Position numbers and translations under genes: made by a program. This document shows, one piece after another, positions 16,685-26,158 of a DNA stretch of 64,000 bases. The stretch comes from Spartobacteria bacterium. Lineage in GTDB: Bacteria > Verrucomicrobiota > Verrucomicrobiia > Chthoniobacterales > Chthoniobacteraceae. The notes under the pieces were generated by a model. The model saw nothing but the letters and a program-made list of their open reading frames with translations, ran no database searches and was not told where the DNA came from. How positions within the stretch are numbered: position 1 is the first letter of the stretch; every line of letters starts with the position of its first letter. Location: NCBI GenBank assembly GCA_021324825.1, contig JAJPII010000018.1, positions 46,738-110,737 of the forward strand, in the 5' to 3' direction.

Positions 16685-16728
16685 GAAAACCCGTTTCGCT
16701 CTTTGGCAAAACGGGTTTTCTTATTTTT
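16685..16728 (+). terminator. Rho-independent terminator of the HU gene
   Basis: GAAAACCCGTTT (16685-16696) pairs perfectly with AAACGGGTTTTC (16709-16720) across a 12-base loop, followed by TTATTTTT. It lies 22 bases after the HU stop and separates HU from clpB. Confidence 0.9.
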
Positions 16729-16776
16729 CGGCGCTGTTGTCGGGAAGCCGCGCTTGCTATAGATTGAGTCCTCCCC

Positions 16777-19350
16777 ATGCGGCTCGACAAGTTCACGGCA
16801 AAGATGCAGGAGGCCCTGCAGGAAGCCCAATCCCAAGCGGGGCGTTTCTCGCAGCAGGAGTTGAACAATGAGCATTTCCTCCTGGCCCTCCTCGGCCAGG
16901 GCGACGGCGTAGCGCGCCCGCTTCTGGCCAAGCTGGGGCTGTCCGCCGAAGAGCTCCAGCGGCGCCTGGAGGACGAACTCGAGCGCCGCCCCAAAGTGAC
17001 GGGCGCCGAGGTTTACATGGGGTCGGAACTGCGCCGCGTGCTTGACGGCGCGGAGCGGGAGATGAGCGGGTTGAAGGATGAGTTCGTGAGCGCCGAGCAT
17101 TATCTCCTGGCGCTCCTGGAAACGGACGTTCCCGCCGCGCGCGTTTTGAAGGAACTGGGCGCCGCCCGCTCCGGCCTCATGAAGGCGCTGGTGCAGATCC
17201 GCGGCTCGCAGCGCGTGACCGACCAGAACCCGGAAGGCAAATACCAGACGCTGGAAAAATACGGGCGCGACCTCACGGAGGCGGCGCGCAAGGGGAAGCT
17301 CGACCCGGTCATCGGACGCGACGAGGAGATTCGCCGCGTCATGCAAGTCCTCTCGCGGCGGACAAAAAACAATCCCGTGCTCATTGGCGAGCCGGGCGTG
17401 GGCAAGACGGCGATCGTGGAAGGGCTTGCGCGCCGCATCGTGAGCGGCGACGTGCCGGAATCCCTCAAGCGCAAGCGGGTCATCGCGATGGACCTCGGCT
17501 CCATGATCGCCGGGGCGAAGTTCCGGGGCGAATTCGAGGACAGGTTGAAGGCGTTCCTGAAGGATGTCACCAGTTCCCAGGGCGAGATCATCCTCTTCAT
17601 CGACGAGTTGCACACCATCGTCGGCGCGGGGGCGGCGGAAGGCGCGGTGGACGCCTCGAACCTCCTGAAGCCGCAACTCGCCCGCGGCGAACTGCGGACA
17701 ATCGGCGCGACCACGCTGGACGAATACCGGAAATACATCGAGAAGGACGCGGCGCTGGAGCGGCGGTTCCAGCCTGTCACGGTCGGCGAGCCGAGCGTGG
17801 AGGACACGGTCGCCATCCTGCGCGGATTGAAGGAGCGCTATGAAGTCCACCACGGCGTCCGCATCGTGGACGCCGCGCTGGTGGCTGCGGCGGTGCTCTC
17901 GCATCGCTACATCTCGGACCGTTTCCTGCCGGACAAAGCGGTCGATCTCGTGGATGAAGCGGCCTCGCGGCTCAAGATCGAACTCGACTCGATGCCGACG
18001 GAGATCGACCAGCTCGAGCGCCAGATAATGCAGACCGAGATGGAACGCCAGGCCTTGAAAAAGGAGAAGGACGCCGCGAGCAAGGAGCGCCTCTCAAAGC
18101 TGGAGAAGGAACTCGCGGACGCGCGCGAACAGCGCGACCAGTTGAAGGCCCAGTGGCAAAGCGAGAAAGCGCAGATCGACAAGGCGCGGAAGCTCCAGGA
18201 GAGCCTCGAAAAGTGGAAGCAGGAACTGGAGCAGGCGCAGCGGCGCGGCGACCTGGGCAAGGCGAGCGAGATTCAATACGGACGCATCCCGGAAGTGACG
18301 CGGCAGATCGAGGAGCACACGGCGAAGCTGGCCGAGATACAGAAAGGCCGGCAGATGCTGAAGGAGGAGGTGACGGAGGACGACATCGCGCGCGTGGTGT
18401 CGAGCTGGACCGGCATCCCGGTATCGCGCCTGCAGGAAGGCGAACGCGAAAAGCTGGTGAAGATGGAGGAGCGGCTCGGCCGGCGCGTCATCGGCCAGAA
18501 AGAGGCGATCCTCGCGGTCTCCAACGCCGTGCGGCGCGCCCGCGCCGGCTTGCAGGATGAGAACCGGCCCATCGGCTCCTTCATTTTCCTGGGGCCTACC
18601 GGCGTGGGAAAGACGGAGCTGAGCCGGGCGCTGGCGGAGTTCCTCTTCGACGACGAGGGCGCGATGGTCCGCATCGACATGAGTGAGTATATGGAGAAAC
18701 ACGCCGTCTCGCGCCTGATCGGCGCGCCGCCCGGCTACGTCGGCTACGAGGAAGGCGGGCAGTTGAGCGAAGCGGTGCGGCGCAAGCCGTACAGCGTCGT
18801 CCTGTTCGACGAAATCGAGAAGGCCCACGCCGACGTCTTCAACGTCCTGCTCCAGGTGCTCGATGACGGGCGGATAACCGACGGCCAGGGCCGCACGGTC
18901 GATTTCCGCAACACGGTCATCATCCTGACGAGCAACATCGGCAGCCACTTCATCATGGAAGACCTCTCCGCGGACGAACGGAGCCGGCGGGTGATGGAGG
19001 CGCTGCGCGGCCATTTCCGCCCGGAGTTTTTGAACCGGGTGGACGAGATCATCATCTTCGACCGGCTCACGACCGAAGACCTGAAACGGATCGTCGAAAT
19101 ACAGGTGGGGCGCGTGATGAAGCGGCTCTCCGCGCGCAACCTCACCCTGACGCTCACCGACGAGGCGAAGGCGCACATCGCCCGGGAAGGATACGACCCG
19201 GTGTACGGGGCGCGTCCGTTGAAGCGGGTGATCCAGCGGGACGTGCTCGACCCTCTGAGCATGGAAATCCTGGAAGGGAAACTGGGAGAGGGCGCCAGAG
19301 TAAAAGCCGACGTTAAGGATGGCGAAATTCAGTTCACCAAAATAGGATAA
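16777..19350 (+). CDS. clpB: ATP-dependent disaggregase ClpB
   Basis: Hsp100 chaperone of 857 residues that, with DnaK, threads aggregated proteins through a hexameric ring. In order: paired Clp_N repeats (1-145), AAA+ module 1 with Walker [14 protein letters not shown] and [11 protein letters not shown], a long coiled-coil middle domain (about 400-525, rich in Lys/Glu/Gln), AAA+ module 2 with [14 protein letters not shown] and the Walker [12 protein letters not shown], and a C-terminal small domain with [12 protein letters not shown]. The middle domain separates ClpB from ClpA/ClpX. No CIRCE or sigma-32 site is obvious upstream. The DUF2007-like gene begins five bases after the stop. Confidence 0.97.
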   Translation: MRLDKFTAKMQEALQEAQSQAGRFSQQELNNEHFLLALLGQGDGVARPLLAKLGLSAEELQRRLEDELERRPKVTGAEVYMGSELRRVLDGAEREMSGLKDEFVSAEHYLLALLETDVPAARVLKELGAARSGLMKALVQIRGSQRVTDQNPEGKYQTLEKYGRDLTEAARKGKLDPVIGRDEEIRRVMQVLSRRTKNNPVLIGEPGVGKTAIVEGLARRIVSGDVPESLKRKRVIAMDLGSMIAGAKFRGEFEDRLKAFLKDVTSSQGEIILFIDELHTIVGAGAAEGAVDASNLLKPQLARGELRTIGATTLDEYRKYIEKDAALERRFQPVTVGEPSVEDTVAILRGLKERYEVHHGVRIVDAALVAAAVLSHRYISDRFLPDKAVDLVDEAASRLKIELDSMPTEIDQLERQIMQTEMERQALKKEKDAASKERLSKLEKELADAREQRDQLKAQWQSEKAQIDKARKLQESLEKWKQELEQAQRRGDLGKASEIQYGRIPEVTRQIEEHTAKLAEIQKGRQMLKEEVTEDDIARVVSSWTGIPVSRLQEGEREKLVKMEERLGRRVIGQKEAILAVSNAVRRARAGLQDENRPIGSFIFLGPTGVGKTELSRALAEFLFDDEGAMVRIDMSEYMEKHAVSRLIGAPPGYVGYEEGGQLSEAVRRKPYSVVLFDEIEKAHADVFNVLLQVLDDGRITDGQGRTVDFRNTVIILTSNIGSHFIMEDLSADERSRRVMEALRGHFRPEFLNRVDEIIIFDRLTTEDLKRIVEIQVGRVMKRLSARNLTLTLTDEAKAHIAREGYDPVYGARPLKRVIQRDVLDPLSMEILEGKLGEGARVKADVKDGEIQFTKIG

Positions 19351-19355
19351 AACTT

Positions 19356-19820
19356 ATGGAGCAATTAATGACCCTTGCCACGTTCAACGAAAACAGCAAA
19401 GCCGAGCCGTTGAAAGAGCGGTTGAAGGGCGCGGAAATCTGGAGCGAGATCTACGACGAAAGCGCGGCGCAGAAGACATGGTTCATGACCAATGAACCGA
19501 AGGCGCACATACGGCTCCGGGTTAAGAAGGAGGATTTCGAGAACGCGCAAAAGCTCCTCAAGGATTGGGACGCAACCGAAGGCGTGCTGCGCGACGCGGT
19601 GCGCTGCCCGGAGTGCGGTTCCTCGCGGATAGAGTATCCGCAATTCTCGCGGCGGACGGGCGTCTCGGCGGGGTTCGCCCTGCTGGCGTCCACGGGCATC
19701 ATCGATCGCACGTATTATTGCGAGAACTGCCAGTTCACCTGGCCGGACAAGCCGACGGAAAAGCCCGATCTCGACGTGCTGAACTGGCCCAAGGACGGAA
19801 AAAGCAACACCTCGCTATAA
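19356..19820 (+). CDS. DUF2007-like protein with C-terminal zinc ribbon
   Basis: 154 residues. The first 75 resemble the PII-like fold of DUF2007 proteins: MTLATFNENSKAEPLKERL, then an AHIRLRVKKEDFENAQKLL helix. A four-cysteine ribbon follows (RCPECGSSR about residue 85, YYCENCQFTW about residue 125). Function is unknown; such proteins are presumed regulators. It lies five bases after clpB, so it may be co-regulated with the chaperone. Its TAA stop overlaps the presumed ATA start of the next small gene. Confidence 0.75.
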   Translation: MEQLMTLATFNENSKAEPLKERLKGAEIWSEIYDESAAQKTWFMTNEPKAHIRLRVKKEDFENAQKLLKDWDATEGVLRDAVRCPECGSSRIEYPQFSRRTGVSAGFALLASTGIIDRTYYCENCQFTWPDKPTEKPDLDVLNWPKDGKSNTSL

Positions 19821-20113
19821 GAGTCTCCTCCCTCATCCGTTCGCTGAACAACCTGCACTACCGCCTCCCGTTCTCGGGATGGCGGCAGCGGGTTCTGCGC
19901 GCGGCCAACAGCCTGCGTTTCCAGCTTCCCGCCTGGCGGAGGGAAGCCAAGCGGACTCCGGACGCCATCCAGGTCATCAACAACCTGCACGGGTACGCCC
20001 CCCTCTACCTGGGACTCGGACCGGGCTGGCGCTGGAAACTTAAGCGCTTGTTCAGCGGCGGTTCTCGCGCGGCTCGCGGCCCCGGAAGCGGAAAAGCACC
20101 GGGAGTCCGGTGA
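19817..20113 (+). CDS. Small basic protein of unknown function with presumed ATA start
   Basis: Between the DUF2007-like gene and der there is an open frame of 98 codons in which roughly 85% of third positions before the der overlap are G or C, as in real genes here. The peptide is rich in Arg and Trp, with SLIRSLNNLHYRLPFSGWRQ, AWRREAKRTPDAIQVINNLH and GLGPGWRWKLKRLF. It has no transmembrane segment or motif I can name. There is no ATG, GTG or TTG at the beginning; an ATA overlapping the previous stop (ATAA, 19817-19820) is the natural start by position. The 3' end overlaps der by 62 bases. It could instead be a decayed gene. Confidence 0.45.
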   Translation: MRVSSLIRSLNNLHYRLPFSGWRQRVLRAANSLRFQLPAWRREAKRTPDAIQVINNLHGYAPLYLGLGPGWRWKLKRLFSGGSRAARGPGSGKAPGVR

Positions 20114-21395
20114 AGGCTGCGCTTTCCCGGAGGCGGCCCTCGAGGTATTTGCGGTAGGTGGGAAGAAGCAAGGCGGCGTCGTTCACGAAAAGCAGGAAGG
20201 CCGGCGGGCGGATCCCCTCCCCCGGGCCGGCGTCGATCTGCGTGGCGTAAAGAATGCGGAACCGCCTGTTGGCGCGCAAAGGCGGCGGGTTTTCCTCCAT
20301 CGCGGTTTTGAAGAGCCGGTTCAGGACGCCCGTCCCGATCTTGACCGCGGCCTGCTCCCGAACGTTGCGGATGCCGCGGAACAGGCGGTGAACATCCTTG
20401 CCCGACTTCGCGGAGAGAAGGATGGCGGGCGCGTAGTCGAGGAAGAACAGCTCCTGGCGGATGTTTTCGAGCACGGCGGCTATTTCCCGCTCCGGGCCGA
20501 GAAGATCGCTCTTGTTGATCACGAGCACGCACGGCTTCTCCGCTTCCTGGATGAGGCCCGCGATCTTTTTGTCCTGCGCGGTGACGCCCGCGGTTCCGTC
20601 GAGGACGAGGACGCAGAGCGTCGCGCGGCGGATGCTCGCCTCCGCGCGCAGCACGCTGAACACCTCCACCGAATCCCCCCGCTTCCCTCTGGGCCGAATG
20701 CCCGCCGTGTCGATGAGGATGAACCGCTCGCCCGCGCGTTCATACGGGATGTCGACGGCGTCCCGCGTGGTGCCGGAAACGGGGCTGACGAGCGTGCGCC
20801 GGTCTTCGAGGATCGCGTTGACCAGCGAAGATTTCCCGACATTCGGGCGGCCCACGACGGCGATCTTCAGCGGCTGCGCGATGGGCGGGGCCTCCGCGCC
20901 TTCCGGCAGCATGCGTTCGATCAGCTCGACCAATTCCCCCGCGCCCCGGTTGTGTTCCGCGCTGACGGGGACGACTTTCTCCAAGCCGAGCTTGGCGAAA
21001 TCCGAGACGAGGTCGGAATGCATCTCCTGGTCGATCTTGTTGACGACCAGAACCAGCGGCTTGCCGGTGCGCCGCAAATGCAAGGCCAGTTCCTCGTCCA
21101 CCGGCGTGAGGCCCGCCCTGCCGTCAACCACCAGCAGGATCACCGCCGCCGTTTCGATCGCGATGTCCGCCTCCGCGCGAACTTGCGCGGAGAACTCCGC
21201 GTCCACCTCGGCGCCGATCCCTCCCGTATCGAGGAGATCGAACGGTTTGCCGCCCAGGCCGCACGGCGCGCAAAGGCGGTCGCGCGTGACCCCCGGCTGG
21301 TCGTGGACGATGGAAATGCGCCGTCCCGCCAGGCGATTGAAGAGCGCGGACTTGCCGACGTTCGGGCGTCCGACGATTGCAACCGTGGGGTTCAT
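20052..21395 (-). CDS. der: Ribosome-assembly GTPase Der (EngA)
   Basis: 447-residue tandem GTPase needed for 50S assembly. The first G domain has VAIVGRPNVGKSALFNRL, DTGGIG and NKID; the second has KIAVVGRPNVGKSSLVNAI, DTAGIRPRGKRG and NKSDL. A C-terminal KH-like domain follows, ending LPVLFRFRGREPRENRR. The start was placed at the ATG before NPTVAIVGRPNVG; upstream sequence in frame lacks homology. It diverges from the aldo/keto reductase gene across 61 bases. Confidence 0.97.
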   Translation of the reverse strand: MNPTVAIVGRPNVGKSALFNRLAGRRISIVHDQPGVTRDRLCAPCGLGGKPFDLLDTGGIGAEVDAEFSAQVRAEADIAIETAAVILLVVDGRAGLTPVDEELALHLRRTGKPLVLVVNKIDQEMHSDLVSDFAKLGLEKVVPVSAEHNRGAGELVELIERMLPEGAEAPPIAQPLKIAVVGRPNVGKSSLVNAILEDRRTLVSPVSGTTRDAVDIPYERAGERFILIDTAGIRPRGKRGDSVEVFSVLRAEASIRRATLCVLVLDGTAGVTAQDKKIAGLIQEAEKPCVLVINKSDLLGPEREIAAVLENIRQELFFLDYAPAILLSAKSGKDVHRLFRGIRNVREQAAVKIGTGVLNRLFKTAMEENPPPLRANRRFRILYATQIDAGPGEGIRPPAFLLFVNDAALLLPTYRKYLEGRLRESAAFTGLPVLFRFRGREPRENRR

Positions 21396-21456
21396 TTCAG
21401 AGAACAATACCGGAAACACCCGCGACGAACAGCCGCGCTTCGAATAAAGTGGAACC

Positions 21457-22320
21457 ATGACTACGCATCTTTCCGTCTCCGCGAGCGGCTCCTTCACCCT
21501 GGGCGGCGATCTCACGGTTCATCGGCTCGGTTTCGGGGCGATGCGCCTCACGGGCGAGGGCGTCTGGGGCGATCCGAAAGACCCCGCCGAAGCGCGCCGC
21601 GTCCTCCGGCGCGCCGTGGAGCTTGGCATAAACTTCATCGACACCGCCGACGCGTACGGCCCGGGCGTCAACGAGCGGCTCATAGCCGAAGCGCTGCATC
21701 CCTATCCCAAAGACCTTGTCATCGCCACGAAAGGCGGCCTGACCCGGCAAGGCCCCGAGGAATGGGAACCCGTCGGCCGCCCCGAATATCTGCGCCAGTG
21801 CGTCGAGATGAGCCTGCGCCGGCTCAAGGTCGAGCGGATCGACCTGTATCAACTCCACCGCATCGACAAACAGGTTCCGCTGGAAGACTCGCTCGGCGCG
21901 CTGGCCGACCTGCAAAAGGCGGGTAAGATTCGTCACATCGGCCTCTCCGAAGTAACCGCGGAAGACATGGAACGCGCGGCCAAAACGGCGAAGATCGTCA
22001 GCGCGCAAAACGAATACAACATCGGCAACCGGCAATCCGGGAACACGCTGGAGTATTGCGAAAAACACGGCCTCGCGTTCATCCCCTGGTTTCCAATCGG
22101 AGGCGGGGATCTGGTCAAACCAGGCGGCCCGCTGGACAAGGCCGCGAAGCGCCATCACGCAACCATCGTCCAACTCGCGCTGGCGTGGCTGCTCCATCGT
22201 TCCAAAGTCATGCTTCCCATTCCCGGCACGTCCTCCGTCGCGCACCTGGAGGAAAACGCCGGAGCCGCGTCGCTGCAACTGGACGAAAGCGAATGGGCCG
22301 AACTGGAGAAGCCGGCGTAG
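21457..22320 (+). CDS. Aldo/keto reductase
   Basis: 287-residue NADPH-dependent (beta/alpha)8 barrel. The catalytic tetrad is present: Asp and Tyr in NFIDTADAYGPG, Lys in VIATKGGL, His in LYQLHRIDKQ. The cofactor end has LPIPGTSSVAHLEEN. The sequence resembles the YajO/YccK-type general oxidoreductases in COG0667; substrates cannot be read. It ends five bases from the convergent yjbQ. Confidence 0.9.
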   Translation: MTTHLSVSASGSFTLGGDLTVHRLGFGAMRLTGEGVWGDPKDPAEARRVLRRAVELGINFIDTADAYGPGVNERLIAEALHPYPKDLVIATKGGLTRQGPEEWEPVGRPEYLRQCVEMSLRRLKVERIDLYQLHRIDKQVPLEDSLGALADLQKAGKIRHIGLSEVTAEDMERAAKTAKIVSAQNEYNIGNRQSGNTLEYCEKHGLAFIPWFPIGGGDLVKPGGPLDKAAKRHHATIVQLALAWLLHRSKVMLPIPGTSSVAHLEENAGAASLQLDESEWAELEKPA

Positions 22321-22325
22321 AGCCG

Positions 22326-22745
22326 CTACTCCCCGATCACCGAGACGGCGATGCTCCGCCGATGGGAAGCGTTGCGGTGCTCGAAGACGAAAATCCCCTG
22401 CCATGTCCCCAGCGCGAGCCGTCCCTGGCCTATCGGAATCGTCTCGCTGGTGCGGGTGAGAACCATCTTCAGGTGTGAGGTCGTATCATCGCCGCCCTCC
22501 GCGGTGTGGATGTAATACTCCTCGCCCTCCGGCACGAGCCGCTCAAAAAAACGGTGAAGGTCGGCGCGGGCGCTCGCATCCGCGTTCTCGTAAATAACGA
22601 GGCTGGCGCTCGTGTGTTGGATGAATACCGTCGCGACTCCCGTCTTCACGCCGCTGTTCCGGACAACCCGCTCCACCTCGGCGGTGATCTCGTAAGTCCC
22701 CTTGCCTCGTGTGGCGATCTCGAACGATTCGGTGCAAGCTTTCAC
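22326..22745 (-). CDS. yjbQ: YjbQ/UPF0047 family protein
   Basis: 139 residues with the family landmarks FIQHTSASLVIYENAD, a His-rich mid region ending TTSHLKMVLT, GRLALGTWQGIFVFEHR and a short C-terminal strand. E. coli YjbQ has weak thiamine phosphate synthase activity, but the physiological role is unclear. It lies downstream of serS on the same strand, with a copy of the palindromic repeat in the 106-base gap between them. Confidence 0.9.
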   Translation of the reverse strand: MKACTESFEIATRGKGTYEITAEVERVVRNSGVKTGVATVFIQHTSASLVIYENADASARADLHRFFERLVPEGEEYYIHTAEGGDDTTSHLKMVLTRTSETIPIGQGRLALGTWQGIFVFEHRNASHRRSIAVSVIGE

Positions 22746-22810
22746 CGTGCCCTTGCCCCTGGTTGCCTGAGGACCTGAAACCGCCTGGCGCTTTGGCGTT
22801 GCTCTCGCTC

Positions 22811-22839
22811 GAGGCGGCTGACACAGCCGCCTCTACAAC
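22811..22839. repeat. Dispersed palindromic repeat copy
   Basis: GAGGCGGCTG-ACA-CAGCCGCCTC is a perfect 10-base stem with a 3-base loop, followed by TACAAC. It lies between serS and yjbQ on their shared transcript and would fold as a hairpin in the RNA. Confidence 0.85.
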
Positions 22840-22851
22840 CAAGAAGGAGCT

Positions 22852-24084
22852 TCATACGTATTTCCGAAGCGGCGCGGGCAGATCGAGCGCGCCGTCTTTG
22901 TAACAGGTCTCCAGCAGCGCGACGAAGAGGCGCGGGAGGGCCGTGCCGGAGCCGTTCAGCGTGTGGCAAAAGCGGTTTTTACCCGCGTCCTTGAACCGGA
23001 GATTCATGCGGCGGGCCTGGAAGTCCTCGAAGTTCGAGCAGCTCGACACTTCCAGGTAGGCGTTCTGGCCGGGCGCCCAGACTTCGATGTCATATGTCTT
23101 CGCCGAGCCGAAACCGAGGTCGCCGGCGCAAAGCTCGATGACCCGATAGTGCAAGCCTAACAGCCGGAGCACCTGCTCGGCGTCGGCTGTGAGTTTCTCA
23201 AGCTCATCATACGAGGTCTCGGGGGTTGTGATCTTTACCAGTTCCACCTTGTCGAACTGGTGGACGCGGATGAGGCCGCGCGTCTCGCGCCCCGCGGAAC
23301 CGGCTTCGCGCCGGAAGCACGGGGTGTAGGCGGCCATTTTCTTTGGCAGGCTTTCCGCGGACAGGATTTCCTCGCGGTGCAGGTTCGTGACCGGCACTTC
23401 GGCGGTCGGCGCCAGGAAGAGCGCGCCTTCCTCCACCGCATACATGTCCTCCTCGAATTTCGGAAGCTGGCCCGTGCCGATCATCGCGTCGCGCCGCACG
23501 AGGAACGGCGGGCTGATTTCCAGGTAACCGTGCGTGCGCGTATGCAGGTCGAGCATGAAGTTGATGAGGGCGCGTTCCAGCGCGGCGCCCGCGCCGGTGA
23601 AGCAGACGAACCCGCTGCCGCTGATCTTCGCCGCGCGGTCGAGATCGAGCATCCCCAGGCGCGCGGCGATCTCCAGATGGTCGATCCCGCCCGCCGGTTT
23701 CACTCCCCATTCGCGGATGACCGGGTTCTGGCTCGCGTCCGAACCGGCGGGGACGCTGGCGTGCGGCAGATTCGGCAGTCGCAGCAGGAGATCGCGCTGG
23801 CGTTCGCCGGATTCCACGGTCAGGCGATCCAGCTTTGCAATCTCGTCGGAGAACGAGCGGACTTCGTCCTCCAGCGCGCCCGTTTCCTCGCCCCGGCTTT
23901 TGCGTTGCCCTATCTCCTTGCTGATGCGCTTGCGGTCGCCGTTCAATTGCTGGAGGCGGGTTTCCAGCGCGCGGCGCTCGCGGTCGCATTCCAGGATTCC
24001 ATCAAAGCTCTCCACCGGGCCGCGCGAAGCCAGCCGGGTCTTTACGGATTCGGGGTCTTCGCGAAGGAGGCGGATGTCGAGCAT
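22852..24084 (-). CDS. serS: Seryl-tRNA synthetase
   Basis: Class II synthetase of 410 residues. The N-terminal antiparallel coiled coil (about 1-110) begins MLDIRLLREDPESVKTRL. Motif 2 is TPCFRREAGSAGRETRGLIR, adjacent to FDKVELVK. Motif 3 is LNGSGTALPRLFVALLE, close to the C-terminus. Full length. It is probably cotranscribed with the downstream yjbQ through the repeat-containing spacer; the upstream glcD ends 21 bases before its start. Confidence 0.97.
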   Translation of the reverse strand: MLDIRLLREDPESVKTRLASRGPVESFDGILECDRERRALETRLQQLNGDRKRISKEIGQRKSRGEETGALEDEVRSFSDEIAKLDRLTVESGERQRDLLLRLPNLPHASVPAGSDASQNPVIREWGVKPAGGIDHLEIAARLGMLDLDRAAKISGSGFVCFTGAGAALERALINFMLDLHTRTHGYLEISPPFLVRRDAMIGTGQLPKFEEDMYAVEEGALFLAPTAEVPVTNLHREEILSAESLPKKMAAYTPCFRREAGSAGRETRGLIRVHQFDKVELVKITTPETSYDELEKLTADAEQVLRLLGLHYRVIELCAGDLGFGSAKTYDIEVWAPGQNAYLEVSSCSNFEDFQARRMNLRFKDAGKNRFCHTLNGSGTALPRLFVALLETCYKDGALDLPAPLRKYV

Positions 24085-24105
24085 GGCCGCATCCTATCAG
24101 ATATT

Positions 24106-25485
24106 TCAGCGCGTGGCGACGAACTTGCCGGGATTCAGAATGCCCGCGGGGTCGAGCGCGTTCTTGAGCGCGGCATGGACGTCGCGAATCTCCGGCGAGA
24201 CGGCTTGCGGCCACCACGGCAGCTTCGCGAGGCCGATGCCGTGCTCGCCCGTGATGACGCCGCCCCACTCCAGAACTTTCGCGAAAAGTTCGTCGAGCGC
24301 GCCGCGCACCTTTTTCGCGACTTCGGGGTTTTCGTAATCGGCGGCCATGATGTTGACGTGGATGTTGCCGTCGCCCGCGTGCCCGAAGCAGGCGACGGGA
24401 TAGCCGTATTTTTCCCGGAGGCGCGCGGCGAATTCCACCAGGTCGACGAGGCGGCCGCGAGGGACGACGATGTCCTCGTTCAACTTCGTGAGCCCGGTGG
24501 CCTTGAGCGAATCCGAGAACGCGCGGCGCAATCCCCAAAGCGCGTCGCACGCCTCTTCTCCCGAGGCGGTGTCGATGCGCGAGGCTTCCAGGGCCGCGAG
24601 GAGCTTTTTCAACTCTCCGGTTTCGCTCTCGACGGAAGCGGGCTGCCCGTCCAGGTCGATCAAGAGATGCGCGCCGCCCGCGGGGATGAGCGATTCGCCC
24701 AGGAATTTCCTGGCCGATTCCAGGGTGAAGGAATCCGCGATCTCCAGCGCCGCCGGGAGAAAGCCCGCGCGGAAGATTTCCTGCACGGCCTTCGCGGCTT
24801 GATCGAGCGTGGCGAAGCCCGCGGAAAGCGTGGCGCGCGCGGGCGGCAGCGGAAGGAGCTTGAGCGTCGCTTCCGTGACGACGCCGAGCAGCCCTTCGGA
24901 GCCGACGAAGAGGCCGAGCACGTCGAAGCCGGTTTTGTTTTTGTGGGTGCGCCCGCCCAGGCGGAGGATGCGGCCGTCCGCCAGCACGACTTCAAGCCCG
25001 AGCACGTAGTTTCGCGTGACCCCGTATTTAAGGCAGCGCGGGCCGCCCGCGTTCGTCGCGATATTCCCGCCGATGCTGCATTCCTTGAGGCTCGACGGAT
25101 CGGGCGGATAGAAGAGGCCCTTGCGGCGCGCCTCCGTCTTCAACGTCCCGGTGATGACTCCGGGCTGGACGACGGCGACGAAATCCTCCGCGCTGACTTC
25201 CTTCAGCGCGTTCATGCGCGCCAGCGAGAGGGCTATGCCTCCCCGCGCCGGAACGCAGCCGCCGACGTAGCCGTAGCCCGCGCCGCGCGGGGTGACGGGG
25301 AGGCCTCGGTCGCTCGCGAACGCCAGGAGCTTGGCCAGCTGCGGGGCCGATTCGCCAAAGACGACGACATCCGGCGGATGGCTGGAGAACCAGCGGTCGC
25401 CGCTGTGCGCGGCCCGCGTGGCGTCGTCGTCGCGGACCGCTTCAGCGCCGAGGAGACCGGTCAGTTCGCGCTTCAGCGAGGTCAT
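24106..25485 (-). CDS. FAD-linked oxidase, glycolate oxidase GlcD/D-lactate dehydrogenase type
   Basis: 459 residues. The PCMH-type FAD domain contains VTPRGAGYGYVGG, SSLKECSIGGNIATNAGG and LKYGVTRNYVLGLEVVLADG. The C-terminal FAD-oxidase cap includes GHAGDGNIHVNIM with the substrate His residues and TGEHGIGLAK. These oxidise 2-hydroxy acids such as glycolate or D-lactate. No glcE or glcF partner genes are adjacent, so a single-subunit D-lactate dehydrogenase-like role is as likely as glycolate oxidase. The start overlaps the end of the upstream small exported protein gene by four bases (ATGA). Confidence 0.92.
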   Translation of the reverse strand: MTSLKRELTGLLGAEAVRDDDATRAAHSGDRWFSSHPPDVVVFGESAPQLAKLLAFASDRGLPVTPRGAGYGYVGGCVPARGGIALSLARMNALKEVSAEDFVAVVQPGVITGTLKTEARRKGLFYPPDPSSLKECSIGGNIATNAGGPRCLKYGVTRNYVLGLEVVLADGRILRLGGRTHKNKTGFDVLGLFVGSEGLLGVVTEATLKLLPLPPARATLSAGFATLDQAAKAVQEIFRAGFLPAALEIADSFTLESARKFLGESLIPAGGAHLLIDLDGQPASVESETGELKKLLAALEASRIDTASGEEACDALWGLRRAFSDSLKATGLTKLNEDIVVPRGRLVDLVEFAARLREKYGYPVACFGHAGDGNIHVNIMAADYENPEVAKKVRGALDELFAKVLEWGGVITGEHGIGLAKLPWWPQAVSPEIRDVHAALKNALDPAGILNPGKFVATR

Positions 25486-26126
25486 CGGCTTATCGTCCTG
25501 ATGATCCGGTCGAACAAGCCCGGACGCGGGGTCGGCTGTTCCGCGGGCGCTATTTCAGGCCCCGCGGCTATCGGCGCGGGTTTCCTTCTCTTCGACGAGG
25601 GCGCGGCCTTGGCGGTTTTCTTGCCAGGCGGCCCGGCGAAGCCTCTGTGGGAAAGCACGGCGCCGTCCTTCGCCGCGGCCAGCGTCACCTCGCCCAGGGC
25701 TTTATCGGAATCGTCCAGCAGCGCGATTTTCCAGACCGGCGCATCCTCTTTTTTTCTTAGCTCGAAGTTGATCTTGCCCGGCTTAAGTTCTGCGGCGTAG
25801 TCGCGGGCGATGCTCTCCGCACGGTCCGAGTCAACCGTGATGGAATCGACGCCGACAACGTCCGAGGGCGCGACCTTGGCGACGAATTGCGACAGCGACC
25901 GCGAGGCGGCAATCCTGCCATCGGCGACGACATATTCGTGAAGACCGTTCTCCGCGGCGTCATCCCGCACGATGAAATACCAGCGCGCGTCGCGTCCTTG
26001 AATATACGCCAGCCTGGCGGCGGCGCCGGGCGGCAGAAGAGCAACCGCCTCCAGCGCGGTCAGGTCGGCGGCAAACGCCGGAAAAACCAGCGAGAAAAAC
26101 GCCATCGCCATGCAGAAGCGCCTCAT
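25482..26126 (-). CDS. Exported hypothetical protein
   Basis: 214 residues with a signal peptide (MRRFCMAMAFFSLVFPAFA). The mature part has one globular stretch of about 120 residues with alternating strands (RWYFIVRDDAAENGLHEYVV; VWKIALLDDSDKALGEVTL). A basic, Pro/Lys/Ala-rich tail follows, ending LFDRIIRTISR. I recognise no domain. It is upstream of and overlaps glcD (ATGA) and downstream of fabI by 32 bases, so it is likely the first gene of the glcD operon. Confidence 0.7.
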   Translation of the reverse strand: MRRFCMAMAFFSLVFPAFAADLTALEAVALLPPGAAARLAYIQGRDARWYFIVRDDAAENGLHEYVVADGRIAASRSLSQFVAKVAPSDVVGVDSITVDSDRAESIARDYAAELKPGKINFELRKKEDAPVWKIALLDDSDKALGEVTLAAAKDGAVLSHRGFAGPPGKKTAKAAPSSKRRKPAPIAAGPEIAPAEQPTPRPGLFDRIIRTISR

Positions 26127-26158
26127 GCTTCCCCATAGTAGCGTACGATTCGAACTTT

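Noticed and set aside
23260..25800. 846-codon plus-strand open frame
   Set aside because: Antisense to serS, glcD and the exported hypothetical gene, all of which have recognisable motifs.
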